Assembly: GCA_900642245.1 (NCBI GenBank)
Contig: CAAAJI010000010.1
Coordinates: 494,420 to 558,419 of the forward strand
DNA: 64,000 nt
Reading direction: 5' to 3'
Origin: Fragilaria radians
Lineage: Eukaryota > Bacillariophyta > Fragilariophyceae > Fragilariales > Fragilariaceae
In this document: piece by piece, positions 34,222 through 46,700 of the stretch
How positions within the stretch are numbered: the first letter of the stretch is position 1
Layout of the letters: each line of letters opens with the position of its first letter
The notes under the pieces: model-generated
What the model was told of the DNA's origin: nothing
Seen by the model: the letters and a program-made list of their open reading frames with translations, nothing else
Databases searched by the model: none
Program-made: the position numbers and the translations under genes

Positions 34222-35940
34222 GACGAGTAATAATGAACATAACTCAAGCTCACACAAGGAATGAAGGAGTATTCAGTACGGTAGTAGTAGGCTATGGATG
34301 AATCTAATAGTATGTCGTTGGTCACTAATACGACGTCAGTATAATACTTGTAGACCATTCATTTGTTTCCGTCCAAGGGCTAAAAAAACTAACATTCTGT
34401 AATTTGTTTGTCATTTGATGGTGCTTTGAAATTGGACAGGTGTATCTGCTGATGTTGTGATTATCATTCAGCAATTGATGCATGATGCATAACCTCTAAC
34501 TTGTACTGATCTTAACGTGAGTGAATGTCACATCAAATATATGGTGGTGCTCAACACCTTGAGAAAATTAATTCCCATGAAAAATTCAAGTATAAGTGAT
34601 TACCCATGTGAATCAAAATAGCCCCTAATGCTTCCCAGAAATTTATTCAAAAGCACAATAACATCAGGAATAAACAACCAAGGACAAGATCATGTCAATG
34701 ATTTTGCACAAACGTTACGAAAGAAATTTGGAACATACCAACAAATCAACTATATGAGAGTCATCAAGTGTACAAGAAATGTAAGCAACAAAGCATCAAA
34801 TGAAGAAGAATCAAATCTAACAATACAGCACAAATTGTTTCATACTGATCAATGTAAGGTCAGCCAGTCCCAACAAGATCAACAAGTCCATTAAAGTATA
34901 GAGTCTCTGAAGGGTTTTCACCTCAGAAGAGGACTTTTCCTTGTGATTGATTATGATACTTCAAACTTTCCCTCTAGAGTCAAATTCAAAGACTATAAAA
35001 GTACAAGTGGACAGTTACTGTCCCGTGTGAGGGTAATAGTGAGAACAGCAACTAGCATTGCCGTTTCACAGCGTCTTAAATATAGTTATTGCTATATTCA
35101 GGCATAGTTCATAATTTCTGAAATAATATTTCCGGAAGGTTTACCCTAAAGTAGAAATAGAAAACTCCGCAACAAGTCACCATGTTGCTCTCCACTACCA
35201 AGTGAAAGCAGAAGCGTGATCCCAAGGAATCTGCTCCCAGAAAGATGCTTCATTCTTCAGTCTTTCATTCTTCTCCTAACAAATTTCTTTTATCACCACC
35301 AAGCTCCTCTAGATCTGACAACAATGAGGTAACAGTTAAAACTCCACAACATTGTGAAGCTCAACTCTCTTCATATCAGCGTCTCCTAAAACAGTTATCA
35401 ATTTCCTCAAGGTCATTCTACATACCCGAATCATGTTAAGATTCTTCAATTTTTGGTTCACAATCCATCTCCCAGGTTATCATCCTTAACCAAAGATTCG
35501 AAATCACAGCAATCATTCTGCATAAAAGCGATGAACCAAACAGCATTTTGTCATGTGTTAGCTATGATGGCCCAACATTAGAATGACCTATAATCCATAG
35601 TTATTAACAATGTATTGGAAGTGGCATATTTTGTCATGGAACATAATGCACAACAAGTTGATAATACCCTTACCGTCCATCACATACCTTCCAAAAACTC
35701 CATGCAATTAGTAACGAATGAAGACAATTTTAAGGTTCAAAGGAAACCAAAAAATAATAATACTTAGTATTTGACAACCCCTGTACACTGATGCAGTTCA
35801 AGCCATAACATTATTTATTTCTCAACAGAAGCAGTGGTACATTGACATCCAATGAATCACAAATTCCAACACAGATGACCTAACTATAACAATCAACAAA
35901 TTTAGTGTTTTTATTTGGGAAGATTTAGTTCACCTACTAC
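34222..35940. other. Repeat-derived DNA upstream of the LINE-like element
   Basis: Plus-strand open stretches at 34628-34894 and 35245-35439 are lysine/serine/glutamine-rich and broken by stops. They probably represent the 5' part of the element that follows, but they show no motif I can name. The first few hundred bases are the 5' flank of the F-box/RCC1 gene. Confidence 0.35.
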
Positions 35941-38370
35941 ACAATAGACAGGAGGAACAGATTATTATTGGCAGAGATTTCAATGAACATAGAGAGAAGG
36001 ACAGTATCTTGGAAGATTAATTCAAAAGTGTCATCTCAGAAGCATTCACGCCTAAGGCAAGGTATAGACATTTACAGAAATATATCATAAGACAAATAAC
36101 ATGAAGTTATTGGGGTAAAACTTACCTATCATCACCAATCATACTCCTGAAACTTTCGTCGTCTTGACAACACAATACACAATGCAGAAATAAACATTCA
36201 AAAATTGTACTCTTCAAACAAAGCTCCAGGCACAAGATATATAAAGCATAAACACAGCAGGGTGAAAGCCAATAAACTCATTCAAAGTATAGAAGGATGT
36301 CCCCAACAGAAATACATATCAACAACTGAGGATACAATTGATCAGCAAATAACACAGATCAATTTGGACTCCGAAAACAGACTCCCATGATACGCAGACA
36401 ATGGGTGGAATTCACAACTACGAGTAAACAAACATTCTTTGAAACAGGTGAACTCCAAACTACGAAAAAGTTTAAAGACAGAAAAAAAAGAAAACCCAAA
36501 GAACTAATCAAAGCAAATAACAAAATAATTTCAGCAACAAACAAAACAAGGATATGAAATACAGCATACAGAGATACAGAGATACAGAGATGGAAGTCAA
36601 AATCACACTCTCCTTTATAAGAAACGAAAGTTAAACAAGAGAAGGATCAACCATTTGAAAACTTACTTCACATGGAAAAAAGGCATTAAACACCAAGATT
36701 AAAGCCCAAATTTACAACAGAAAGGAGGATACAGTTGCAGGAACCTTCCAGAATGACCCAAGAACCATATGCTCAAATAATCTTTGTTGCTAAAGCTTGC
36801 TTTGACAGAATAATGCCAAAATTGTAGTACAAATATGACGTACACAATAACTTTCTAAAGATGTATAAAAATGCTCTTAACAAAACAAATATTACATCAA
36901 ACTGGGTATACAGGTTAGACACACATTACAGTAACTCAGGTCAAGATAAACGATTTGGAACTGGACAAGGAAGTGGCAACTCACCATTTATTTGGACTAT
37001 GATCTCCAGTGAATTATTTTAAAGATAAATGAAACCATAGCAACAGGCTCCATGTACACCAGTCCAACATGACAGCTTACTACTAAAGTGCATATGACAG
37101 CGTATGTAGATGACATGAATTCACATCATTGATTATCATACCTAAATGCCACTGTGAAAGCAATAGAAGTACTCATACAACAAGCAACAAATTGGGAAAA
37201 CCTTCTGCACATTTCAGGAGGCAAATTATCAGAGACAAAATGCACTTATTACATAAGCCAATGGAATCACTCAAGCACCGGCTATCCAATACTGGACTCA
37301 GGTGACTTATCTTCAAGAACACTCAACAACAATACAGAACCCATTCAAATAGAAGGTCTTTCACCAAAACATTGAATCAAAAAACCCTTAGACACTATCA
37401 ATCTGCCGGGAAATCCTCATACCATCAACAATCTTCACTCCACGGCAAATGGAATGTAATACAAAGCAGATACGCGCAACAATACTGTGTATCAGGGATC
37501 TGGAAACGTAATTCAAGTTATGCACGAGTGCAGATCCAACGGAAAAATCAATCGACTATTTCATATCGCTTATTTATGGTGGAGATATGACACAGGAACA
37601 CAAACTTGTCCTCTGTCATCACTAACAAAAACCACTGCTATAACTACGCAAATTCCAAGTGGTTAAATGAAGTCTATAAGTTTGTAAGAAACTAATACAT
37701 ACAGGTGTACACAAAGATTGCCAGCCCTCAACATGACAGATTTATCATGGATCTAGCACACGAACAAGGGGTAAGTCTGAAGATACTTCAATATATCAAT
37801 AAATGTCAAATGTACCTGCAAATATTTCGAATGAAATTGGTACCATGATTGAGTCTCAATTTTATGTGTGTAAAGAAGCATCACCCAAAAAGATGAAAGT
37901 TACAACCACAATTACATTACCAAAACCAATCAAATCAACCTGGACATAGAGGAAGCAATTTCTGGATCAATATGATTCAAGAAACTCTTGACGATAAAAA
38001 TTGAATTTGGAAAATGACAAAACCAACTTAAACTGCACTACAAATATTGTTTTCATGAAGGTATTACGCACCAAATGAAAAAAAAATTGCATCAAATGCA
38101 ACCAACCACTGCGCACAAAGTAGAACCCATGAACATTCCCGACAATGCTGTTCAAACAATATAATTGACAAAACAAAAGTGTATATTCAGACAGAATACC
38201 TCCTGAAGTTATAAAAGATTTCACGTCAACAGACGAGACATCAAGACAAAATTGTAGAAGCAAAAACATTTAATGGTCAATGACCACCAGAGGTTGTTAT
38301 TGCAACAGGCGCATCGGTCGATCAACAAAAAGCGGCAATTGCAAGGCAAGAGCATATATCTTCTTACTGC
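35941..38370 (+). mobile_element. Decayed LINE-like retrotransposon (endonuclease, RT, RNase H)
   Basis: In order along the plus strand: 'IIIGRDFNEH' near 35961, an endonuclease-like (G)DFN motif; a connecting region 'RRQWVEFTTTSKQTF' near 36400; the RT block 'FGTGQGSGNSPFIWTMISSE' near 36952; 'MTAYVDDMNS' at 37093, the RT active-site (F/Y)xDD; then 'ATNWENLLHISGGKLSETKC' near 37180. Near 38310 'SSYCAEAYGILNAK' looks like an RNase H core. Many stops and frame changes separate the pieces. This type, with GTGQGSGNSP and a C-terminal RNase H, is one I know as common in diatom genomes. Confidence 0.75.
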
Positions 38371-38749
38371 GCTGAAGCATATGGTATTTTAAATGCAAAA
38401 CACATGCTCAAAGATCACACATTTGAAGTTTAAGAATGGTTACTATATTGTAATAACCAAGCCCTAGTGGAGCGTCTTCAGGCCATTCAACGAGAACACA
38501 AACTGTCGTGAAGAGAATCCTGAATACGCAGAAACACATAGACTTCTCCCTTAAAGGTTCAAAAGAGAAGTCTAAGTTCTTCCTTATTTCTCCTTTTAAA
38601 TACGTTTTAAATGTTAAAACAAAAAAAGAGAAACCTACTTCCAAGTTTCCCCTTTTACAGATTTAAAGAGAAACCTAACAGCAAGAAGTTCTTGCAGAAG
38701 GTTATCTTAAATAAGTTCCAACGATCATGAAAATCACGTGGGTTTGAAA

Positions 38750-39988
38750 CTCTAATGACCGAAAATCCGAAATTCCAAGCCCTGATCCCTTTGTATCCGG
38801 AACCTGACGCGACGGAGTTGGAGGTTGATAAGGCAAAGTTCAAGCTTTGTAGAAACCCGGCTCAAACAACCTCAAGTATTTACAAGAAGACCTATACCCC
38901 ATGGACGGGTCACAAGGAAAAAGGCTACTATAAGTTCCAAGCCTCAATATGTGCAGCAAGCCCTGTTAAACAACGTCAATGAATGTTTTGGAGCCGTTTT
39001 GCCGCACTTAAGTGGAACGCCACTGGCCAACTGGCAAAATGTTCTTTCCCAACTGCCAGAAGGTCATATAAGGAATGACAAGTCATTCGGTATTGCCCTA
39101 AAGTCTTTAACCCTTAAGTACTGTGGGACACTTGCAAGACAGGAGCAAAATTGTTTCATGAATTGTAATGTTGGACTGCCTAGCAACCAGCGTACACCAG
39201 CTTTACTTAGCTCATTACAGCAGTTCAATAGGAACTTACCTTACTTGCCAGAAGTTGGAAATAAGTTCAACCCTCATTTCCGTGCACCAGCTGATTGCAC
39301 AAAAAAGCACAAAAATAAAATTTAAATTGAATAAATCTATATAAGCCAACCCTGAAACCTTCAATAAAGGAAAATCCAATTGTCTCTTTTGTGACAATTT
39401 TGGGGCATGAAGAATTCAGTGCCGTTGCAAGCAGAAGGACAGAGTGGAAGCACAAAAATGGGCCAAATTTAAACCAAAGCCTCACGAAAAAAATATCATA
39501 TTTTTCCGATGAATTTGAGCGCCTGGATGAGCTCCCAGAAAATCAGGAATTCAAGGACAACCTGAAGATGGAGGTAAGGGTAAAGGACATTCCTCAAAGT
39601 AGAGCTAGACATGGCAATACTGCCCCTTTTACTGCAGGCTTAATACTGGAAATATCAAAGCCATTATACTTAGTAGTGAAGGTGATTTTAAATCTAATCT
39701 ACTTAATAAAGTACTCATAGATACAGGTTGTACTAGAACAACAATTAGGCAAAACAGCCTGCCAGATAAATTCTTTAAATCCCGGAAACAACTCAATTAC
39801 ATCTCCTGGACTACAAATGCGGGAAAATTTGTAACTAAATACCATATTCCTTTGCATTTTTGTTACCAGAATTCCTCTCAAGTTGCGAAATTAACTCGAA
39901 CGTATCTGTTGATTAGAGCGCTTGGAATGGATATTATTTTGTCCACCAAACTTTTGAAGTGGGATGTGCTCTACGGTGAGATATAGAA
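38750..39988 (+). mobile_element. Ty3/gypsy gag-protease remnant
   Basis: A 166-codon frame (38825-39325) looks like gag. Further on, 'CLFCDNFG' followed, after a one-base shift, by H recalls a CCHC zinc knuckle. At about 39675-39988 a frame encodes a retropepsin: 'NKVLIDTGCTRTTI' contains the catalytic DTG, and 'RALGMDIILSTKLLKWDVLY' matches the usual 'YDxILGxDLL' end of the fold. Gag and protease are in different frames with stops between them, so this is dead. The matching pol start appears about 1.6 kb downstream, beyond repeat A and the assembly gap. Confidence 0.7.
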
Positions 39989-40040
39989 AGTAGACACAGA
40001 TAAAATATAGACTAATTTATTGTTTTTCCTGTTAGTCTTG

Positions 40041-40405
40041 TCTAATCTTGAAACTTCTCTCAAGAGATGTTCTCAAGAGATCTTCGTGATTAAGCTTGAA
40101 GATTTGCAATCTTGTTCTAAGCTTCCTCCCAACTACTTAGACAAGTTGCTTCAACCTTGTCCATAAGGACAAGTTTGTTATCCATAAGGATAAGTTAGTT
40201 TAGACCTTCAACTCTTTATAATTAAAGAGTTGTCTTCTAGTTTAGATCTTTATTTAGATCACTGTTATAACCGTCTTACTTTAGATCCGGTCCTGGATTG
40301 TATAACAATACTCTCCATTTATAAGCAATAGTTATGCCTTACTAAGTTTATTATAGTAAACTTGTGATCGATACAGAATATGATAGTTTACTTGTAACTA
40401 TCCAT
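40041..40405 (+). repeat. Repeat A, copy 1 (365 bp)
   Basis: This block recurs at 41055-41419 with about eight substitutions and no length change (about 98% identity by eye). It contains paired words such as 'ccataaggacaag'/'ccataaggataag' and 'tctttataattaaagag', as seen in LTRs. It interrupts the protease-RT order of the gypsy element, so it may be an LTR of a second element. The left edge is hidden by the gap in copy 2. Confidence 0.85.
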
Positions 40406-41030
40406 GAAATCCTGTTATTTTCAGAAGCATTCAACATCTCTATTGAAAATGCCATGTAGGGACTACACAAAAAGATTTCAAGATGAAAAATATGATGCAA
40501 GAAAGTTCAGTTTTAGAGTAGTAGTGATTTCTGATTAAAATAGCTAGAAAATTCATTAGTTTGACCTTAATCATGAGTTTTCATAGTAGTTTCTACTCTA
40601 GAATAAACAATTATGGTACCTCCTTCTTGGAAGCGGGGTTTTAAAAAGCATAGATTGATCTCACTCTAGTCGCACTGTATAACTTAAATTAAACTTTATA
40701 TTTTCCATCCAAGGCAATCAGAGACGTCTAATTCATAGTACAGATACATATGCACACAACGAAGTGTCCCTGTTTCTTTCCCCTTTACTATGTTATATCA
40801 ATGCTTCATGAGCCAAATTTATAGAATACCAATACTAGACACTGAACAGTGCTTCCAATCGGAGTACACTTCGGTTCCAGGTTCAAGTTCCATTGATCGC
40901 TGAAAACGTTGAAGGATTTCTTAAGAGCATAATTTCATTGAATTCTAAGAAGGTGAATATTGTATTTCACCGGTAAGTAACGACAATTTATTGTGTAAGT
41001 GCTTCTTGGATCACTAAAAACGAAGTCTTA
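40404..41030 (+). repeat. Repeat B, copy 1 (about 627 bp)
   Basis: Recurs at 43063-43690 with about 14 differences, including a one-base indel. It fuses directly to repeat A at 'ccatg' and is cut off by the N gap. Copy 2 is the upstream flank of the gene at 43738, so this copy is probably the same locus on another haplotype. Confidence 0.85.
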
Positions 41031-41034
41031 ATTT

Positions 41035-41054
41035 NNNNNNNNNNNNNNNNNNNN
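41035..41054. other. Assembly gap (20 N)
   Basis: Twenty N bases join two contigs. The sequence just before the gap is near-identical to 43063-43690, and the sequence just after it is near-identical to 40041-40405. That is the pattern expected when overlapping allelic contigs are placed in tandem. Confidence 0.99.
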
Positions 41055-41419
41055 TCTAATCTTGAAACTTCTCTCAAGAGATGTTCTCAAGAGATCTTCG
41101 TGATTATGCTTGAAGATTTGCAATCTTGCTCTAAGCTTCTTCCCAACTGCTTAGATAAGTTGCTTCAACCTTGTCCATAAGGACAAGTTTGTTATCCATA
41201 AGGATAAGTTAGTTTAGACCTTCAACTCTTTATAATTAAAGAGTTGTCTTCTAATTTAGATCTTTATTTAGATCATTGTTATAACCGTCTTACTTTAGAT
41301 CCGGTCCTGGATTGTATAACAATACTCTCCATTTATAAGCAATAGTTATGCCTTACTAAGTTTATTATAGTAAACTTGTGATCGATACAGAATAGGATAG
41401 TTTACTTGTAACTATCCAT
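41055..41419 (+). repeat. Repeat A, copy 2 (365 bp)
   Basis: Begins at the first base after the gap and matches 40041-40405. Beyond the shared part it continues with unique sequence (aggaagatgagtaaat...) that copy 1 lacks. Confidence 0.85.
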
Positions 41420-41564
41420 AGGAAGATGAGTAAATATAAGGATATGTTAATCCTACTACTATTTACTATGCACTAACGGTACAGGACTTCTCCATATACC
41501 GGTACACACACACATCTCTTAGTTTAAGATATTATTATTAAACTGTTATTGCTTACAACCTATT

Positions 41565-42960
41565 GTGTTAGGGATTTACTTCTTGATCCTAGTCAAGGTA
41601 GGTCAGGATGGAATCGCTATTGCAAAGCGTGCACCAAACGCAAAATTGTTATTTAGACACATAGATACAAAATATTGCAATCTTCAGGATGTTTGTGCAG
41701 CTTCATCAACTCCTATGTTCATTCTTGATGCCAAATATGAAAATGCAAGTATAGATGCCACCATCAATAAACTTAAACATTTAAGTGAAATGCAACAACA
41801 GTAATTGCTAATTTTGTAGCACATGTTCACAAAATTTTAGGGAACATGCTACGTTCTTACGAATTAGAGGACATGCTTTTGATTATCAAGATCCATGGTC
41901 ACACATATTGGCTAATTGCGCCTGAGCTATTTGCACCAGTATGCACAGCGTACTAAATGCTACACCAGCACAAATAGTCTTTGGAAGAGACATGCTGTTT
42001 GATTTATCTTTTACTGCTGAGTCTAAAGAAATCAGAAAATGCAAACAAGAGGCCTCAGATGGCAACACACATAAAGAAAACTCTAAATGACTTATACATG
42101 AATATAAAGTAAATGATAAAGTATTACTTGACAGAGGTATACTTCAACGCTAGCTATGTCCAAAACGAGACGGACCGTACCAAATAATACAAGTTTATTC
42201 CAATGGTACCCTTAAGGTACAGTAGGAATCTACGTTCAGCTCGTGTCTAAATGCAGATGTGTTCCGTACGTAACTGCATATCCAGGCACGAAGTACCATC
42301 TGAATGGACCGCCATAGACTCTTTCAGACTACATATAATTCCAAACGGAGAGTTCAAACATGTTGAAGGTTATCAAAAGCTCAATAATACAACTGAACAT
42401 AATCTCGAGGTTATATTGAACAATTGGGTTGGCAAACAAAGCCATAAAATCCATCAACAAAGTGGCAAATCCTGACGAAATAGCTCACACTGTAATCAAC
42501 GGGAAACGGATATTCAAAAGGGCACACATGATTTTGCAATGCGCAGAACAGATTTCAAAAACATATCACAAATCAAAATTGTTACGTTGGGATAGCTTTT
42601 ACCCATTCAAAAGTTCTTTTCAAAAATCAAGGGAGTTACAGGAATGGAAACACTTTTTTATTCCCAGATTTCAATGAATAATTTCTATATTATACTGATG
42701 CATCTGATCATCAATATTGTGCAGTAATTAAGAAAGATGAATTTTCATATCATTCCATTGAATGAAGTCCCATGTTATCTACAAGCTTGGTGGCAAATGA
42801 CTATGACATAAAATGGAAATTGTGAAGTTGAATAAGCTATGACATTATAAGCACTAACTAGTAGAGAATATGGATATTCTATGCATTTGCAGATCTATTT
42901 TTGGAAATTAAAGGTCTAACCATCCCTTTCATACTTCTTTCAAGTTTGTCTGAATGATAG
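41565..42960 (+). mobile_element. Scrambled Ty3/gypsy pol fragments
   Basis: At 41720 'FILDAKYENASIDATIN' with 'KHLSEMQQQ' matches the segment just before gypsy RT. At 41960 'ATPAQIVFGRDMLFDLSF' and, after a frame change, 'HEYKVNDKVLLDRGILQR' with 'RDGPYQIIQVYSNGTLKV' form the C-terminal part of integrase. At about 42685 'YYTDASDHQYCAVI' is a gypsy RNase H start. Integrase before RNase H is out of order, so at least two dead fragments are nested or rearranged. This segment lies in the 1.64 kb absent between repeats A and B in copy 1. Confidence 0.75.
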
Positions 42961-43062
42961 TAAAGAATATTTCAAACACTAAATTTATTCCAAATTGAAG
43001 CTGCCCGTTTGCGTATTCGTAGCAGATTTATAGCCTTAAGATCGGCATAGTAATTTCTCTTC

Positions 43063-43690
43063 ATGAAATCCTGTTATTTTCAGAAGCATTCAACATCTCT
43101 ATTGAAAATGCCATGTAGGGACTACACAAAAAGATTTCAAGATGAAAAATATGATGCAAGAAAGTTCAGTTTTAGAGTAGTAGCGATTTTCTGATTAACA
43201 TAGCTAGAAAATTCATTAGTTTGACCTTAATCATGAGTTTTCATAGTAGTTTCTACTCTAGAATAAACAATTATGGTACCTCCTTCTTGGAAGCGGGGAT
43301 TTAAAAAGCATAGATTGATCTCACTCTAGTCGCACTGTATAACTTAAATTAAATTTTATATTTTCCATCCAAGGCAACCAGAGACGTCTAATTCATAGTA
43401 CAGATACATATGCACACAATGAAGTGTCCCTGTTTCTTTCCCCTTTACTATGTTATATCAATGCTTCGTGAGCCAAATTTATAGAATACCAATACTAGAC
43501 ACTGAACAGTGCTTCCAATCGGAGTATACTTCGGTTCCAGGTTCAAGTTCCATTGATCGCTGAAAACGTTGAAGGATTTCTTAAGAGCATAATTTCATTG
43601 AATTCTAAGAAGGAGAATATTGTATTTCACCGGTAAGTAACGACAATTTATTGTGTAAGTGCGTCTTGGATCAATAAAAACGAAGTCCTG
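43063..43690 (+). repeat. Repeat B, copy 2 = upstream flank of the 43738 gene
   Basis: Matches 40404-41030 at about 98% by eye. It ends roughly 50 bp before the ATG at 43738, so it should contain that gene's promoter. A string 'ggttccaggttcaagttcc' near 43535 recalls a tRNA T-arm, but the stem does not pair. Confidence 0.8.
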
Positions 43691-43737
43691 ATCAGGTTCG
43701 CATATCAATAAAGTCGGAAAAAGGACGACGTTGAAAT

Positions 43738-44217
43738 ATGGATCTAACGTTAAAAGCTGAGAGTGGTTCATCTATTGGTTTTCTAGACGACGACGACGAC
43801 GACGCGACAGCAGCTACGGATATGACAGGTGATAGAAACCAAGCTAGAGCTCAAAAGATGCAGGCGCTCTATGAAATGAGCTCAAATAAGGATGTTACGT
43901 TAAATAAGAATGCCCAATTCATCGCCCGAAGTCTTGATTCTGTACCCTCCTATGATGAACATGAGCAGCGCGATGCCAATCTTCAGCGCGAACGAAATAA
44001 TGAGATGATTCGAAATGAAACTATATTTTCTGAAGGAGACAACTCGCCACAACAAATTGCGTTGTTGTACCAGCAGCGTTTGGAGGCAGAGAGCAATCGT
44101 GACATGACACTTAACCGCCAAGGCGTTTTCCCATCCAACTTATCCGCTCTCTCAGTATCCTGCACTGATATGCAGCCACCCGTGGATCAAACAAAGGAGC
44201 CTAAATTCCTCTGTTGA
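43738..44217 (+). CDS. Small conserved-looking protein of unknown function
   Basis: A single exon encodes 159 residues from ATG. A run of six Asp follows 'SSIGFL'. Two similar segments recur: 'YEMSSNKDVTLNKNAQFIAR' and 'AESNRDMTLNRQGVFPS' share an 'S.(K/R)D(V/M)TLN(K/R)' motif, suggesting an internal duplication. The rest is polar and charged with a predicted helical middle ('DEHEQRDANLQRERNNEMIR'). It has no signal peptide or membrane segment and ends in Cys. Only about 50 bp separate it from repeat B. I recognise no family, but the composition and length of the frame support a real gene. Confidence 0.65.
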   Translation: MDLTLKAESGSSIGFLDDDDDDATAATDMTGDRNQARAQKMQALYEMSSNKDVTLNKNAQFIARSLDSVPSYDEHEQRDANLQRERNNEMIRNETIFSEGDNSPQQIALLYQQRLEAESNRDMTLNRQGVFPSNLSALSVSCTDMQPPVDQTKEPKFLC

Positions 44218-46700
44218 AAATTTGATCTATAAGTATTCTATAAATAACATAGCTCAAATATTAACACTTATTCTAAAATTACGATTGAGGCAGCATACTC
44301 TAACTTAAATCTCACTTCGTTCCTCTTCTGGCATTTTTTTCTGAGAGATAAATCTACTTTATTAGGCAAAAGGATTTCATTATATTAAGCTTTATCACAT
44401 GCGAATTTCATACTATCTAGACATTATTGATTAGGGAAAGCGAAAAAAATTGTCAGTAATCATGTTGGAACTGTATTAAATTCCTGGCTTTCAATAAGCA
44501 CCCCCCTGTTTCGTATGCAAGACAATCATAACAGAGTGATAAACAGATCATTCTTAGTATGAAAACGTATTCTAAACATCAAGACTAATGCTGTCTCTTA
44601 TTGTGAATAAAGTTGCTTAGACTGTATGTGATTATGTCGCCTGCCTAACCAGCAGTGTGTATCACTTCATTTAATATGATGCATGTAAAAGACACGAGAT
44701 TGTGCTTGCCAAACCGAGAGAAAGTAGGATATCTTTAGCTTCAGCATTAAATCGTGGTTGCTTGTGTAGGTACTGCCGAACAAATCAGAGCAATTACGTT
44801 ACAATTTCAGTCATTCTAAAGAACTTGGAACCACTAAACTATTCCATAATTCTTCAGGTTTCTTGATTTTATTTTTGGCAACTTCATTTCTTAATTGGTC
44901 TATATATTCGTAGCAAAAGATCTCATTATAGTACTATCTAGTGGGCAAAGTCATTCTAACGTTACTCCACTCTCCAATGATAGAAACATTATGGATTCTG
45001 TTAGGAAATCATAAGACACCTTTTGTTGAGTGACCTGAAGTGTGAGAAATCCCGCTCTATTCACCCTTAGAGAGTTTAGCTGTGACTCACCGCTGCTGTC
45101 ATTACCACGTATATAATGGTTATCGATTCATTAATCTTGATCCCTTTCAGTAAATGGCCGAGCAAGCTTTCCTATTAAATTAGTAGGCTTCAGAGTTTTA
45201 GATACATCTAAATCAAGAACTAAACAATAGAATAAGAGCATTACTCATGCTCTGACATTGATTATTTACCATATGTAAAGTTAACTTAGGGAAAAAGGTG
45301 AAAGAACTGGGTCGTGAATAATGGTTACGTTTGGAAGAATGGGGTCACAGAAAATTAGTTTCATGAAGTTTAATGGCAGTGCGTGTTATCAACTTCCGAA
45401 GACCACAAAAGTGCGAGAATAGAAGGGTTTATTGTCATCTCCAGAAGCGTAAAAACAGAAAAAGGAAAGGTAAGTCAAGACAACTATAATCAGATAGCTA
45501 GGATGACACCTTCTGGACAAGTTCCCAGAGCTTGAGGCTAGTAAAAGGAATTCAGTATCCTTATTGTTGTAAGAGAAAACTAGAAGCCCTAACAGAAGGA
45601 AGTGGACTATCCTTGAATCGGGCAGGGGTGCCAATTGATCAATTAGCAGAATTAAAGACCAAGTTGAATAATGTTTAATTTATTGAGCGAGCTAAGATTA
45701 TTGTCAGAAAAAAGATAAATGTAACAAAAAGCAAAAAAAGATTTAAATGACATGAACTTACCATCAGACGAGGATGATGAGTAATGGTGCTGGAGAGGAT
45801 GCAAATACATCATTTGCTACAGCTAATGTTGCAATCTGTGGTCCATTCCTAGTCAGGAGGTATTTTGATTCTGCAGCATTCAAGAATCATCGGATCATTG
45901 TATAAACTCAGACCACAATAAGTTCACCTCTGTAATTTAATTCACTTTAACCGAGAAACTACCACGAAGACATAAAAGGGGAAAGCTATTAATTGCAATA
46001 ATCAGATATATTTATGAATTGCTTCATTAGAATCGAAAATATTCCTAGAATTCACTTTAGATTGTTTTACCTCTTTATTATCTGGTAACACTTCTACTCA
46101 ACAATGTAATTTGTTAATTCTTTAAAATTTTCTCATATTAGTGCTTGGTTCTATGACTTTCCAAATGAAACTTCAGCAAGAATATTTCATTTACAAAGCA
46201 TTTCTAAACAAATGAGGTAATGTTTCTCAGTTGCAAAGAACGTGCCACAAATTTTAACATAGAGAGACGATATAAATGAAGAAAGGCCGCTAGCAATGTT
46301 GCTCCTTCCTTTTCAAAGCCTAGACTATGTTTGCTGCTACATTACTGCATCAAACAACCTGAGAGTTGGGGGTAGAACCATTTTAAATATAGGTGCAACT
46401 GCACAGCAGGTGCGGCGTTAGCTTTGTCCTTTCTTTGGCATATTTTCAAAGTTTGTATACGCTTAAGATATGTGATCGTCCTCGCGAGTAATTAATATGG
46501 GATGTCACAGTATTTGTCCATTTGACTTTGGTGTCTGATGTAAACTGGTCCAGGGATGCTTTGCTTGGAACTTAGACGTTTTGCGATAAAGTTATTCCTT
46601 TTCAGTTGCCAATATGCTTCATAACTTGTCGTGACAATTTGTCACAAAAATACAAAATGTTTTACTAGTGGAATGCTTTTTTCATATTCAAAGTGGGTAG
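44218..46700. other. Intergenic, no gene supported
   Basis: 2.5 kb of AT-rich DNA. A plus stretch near 45390-45790 reads patchily ('QLPKTTKVRE', 'NLPSDEDDE') with many stops and could be a decayed transposon gag; a minus stretch near 45060 is also patchily open. Neither can be named. Confidence 0.4.

Noticed and set aside
36565..36592. Short tandem 'agagatac' repeat
   Set aside because: Only about three copies inside a dead retroelement; not a functional array.
43520..43560. tRNA T-arm-like string (ggttcaagttcc), also at 40860-40900
   Set aside because: The bases around the loop do not form the five-pair stem, and no acceptor or anticodon arm fits.
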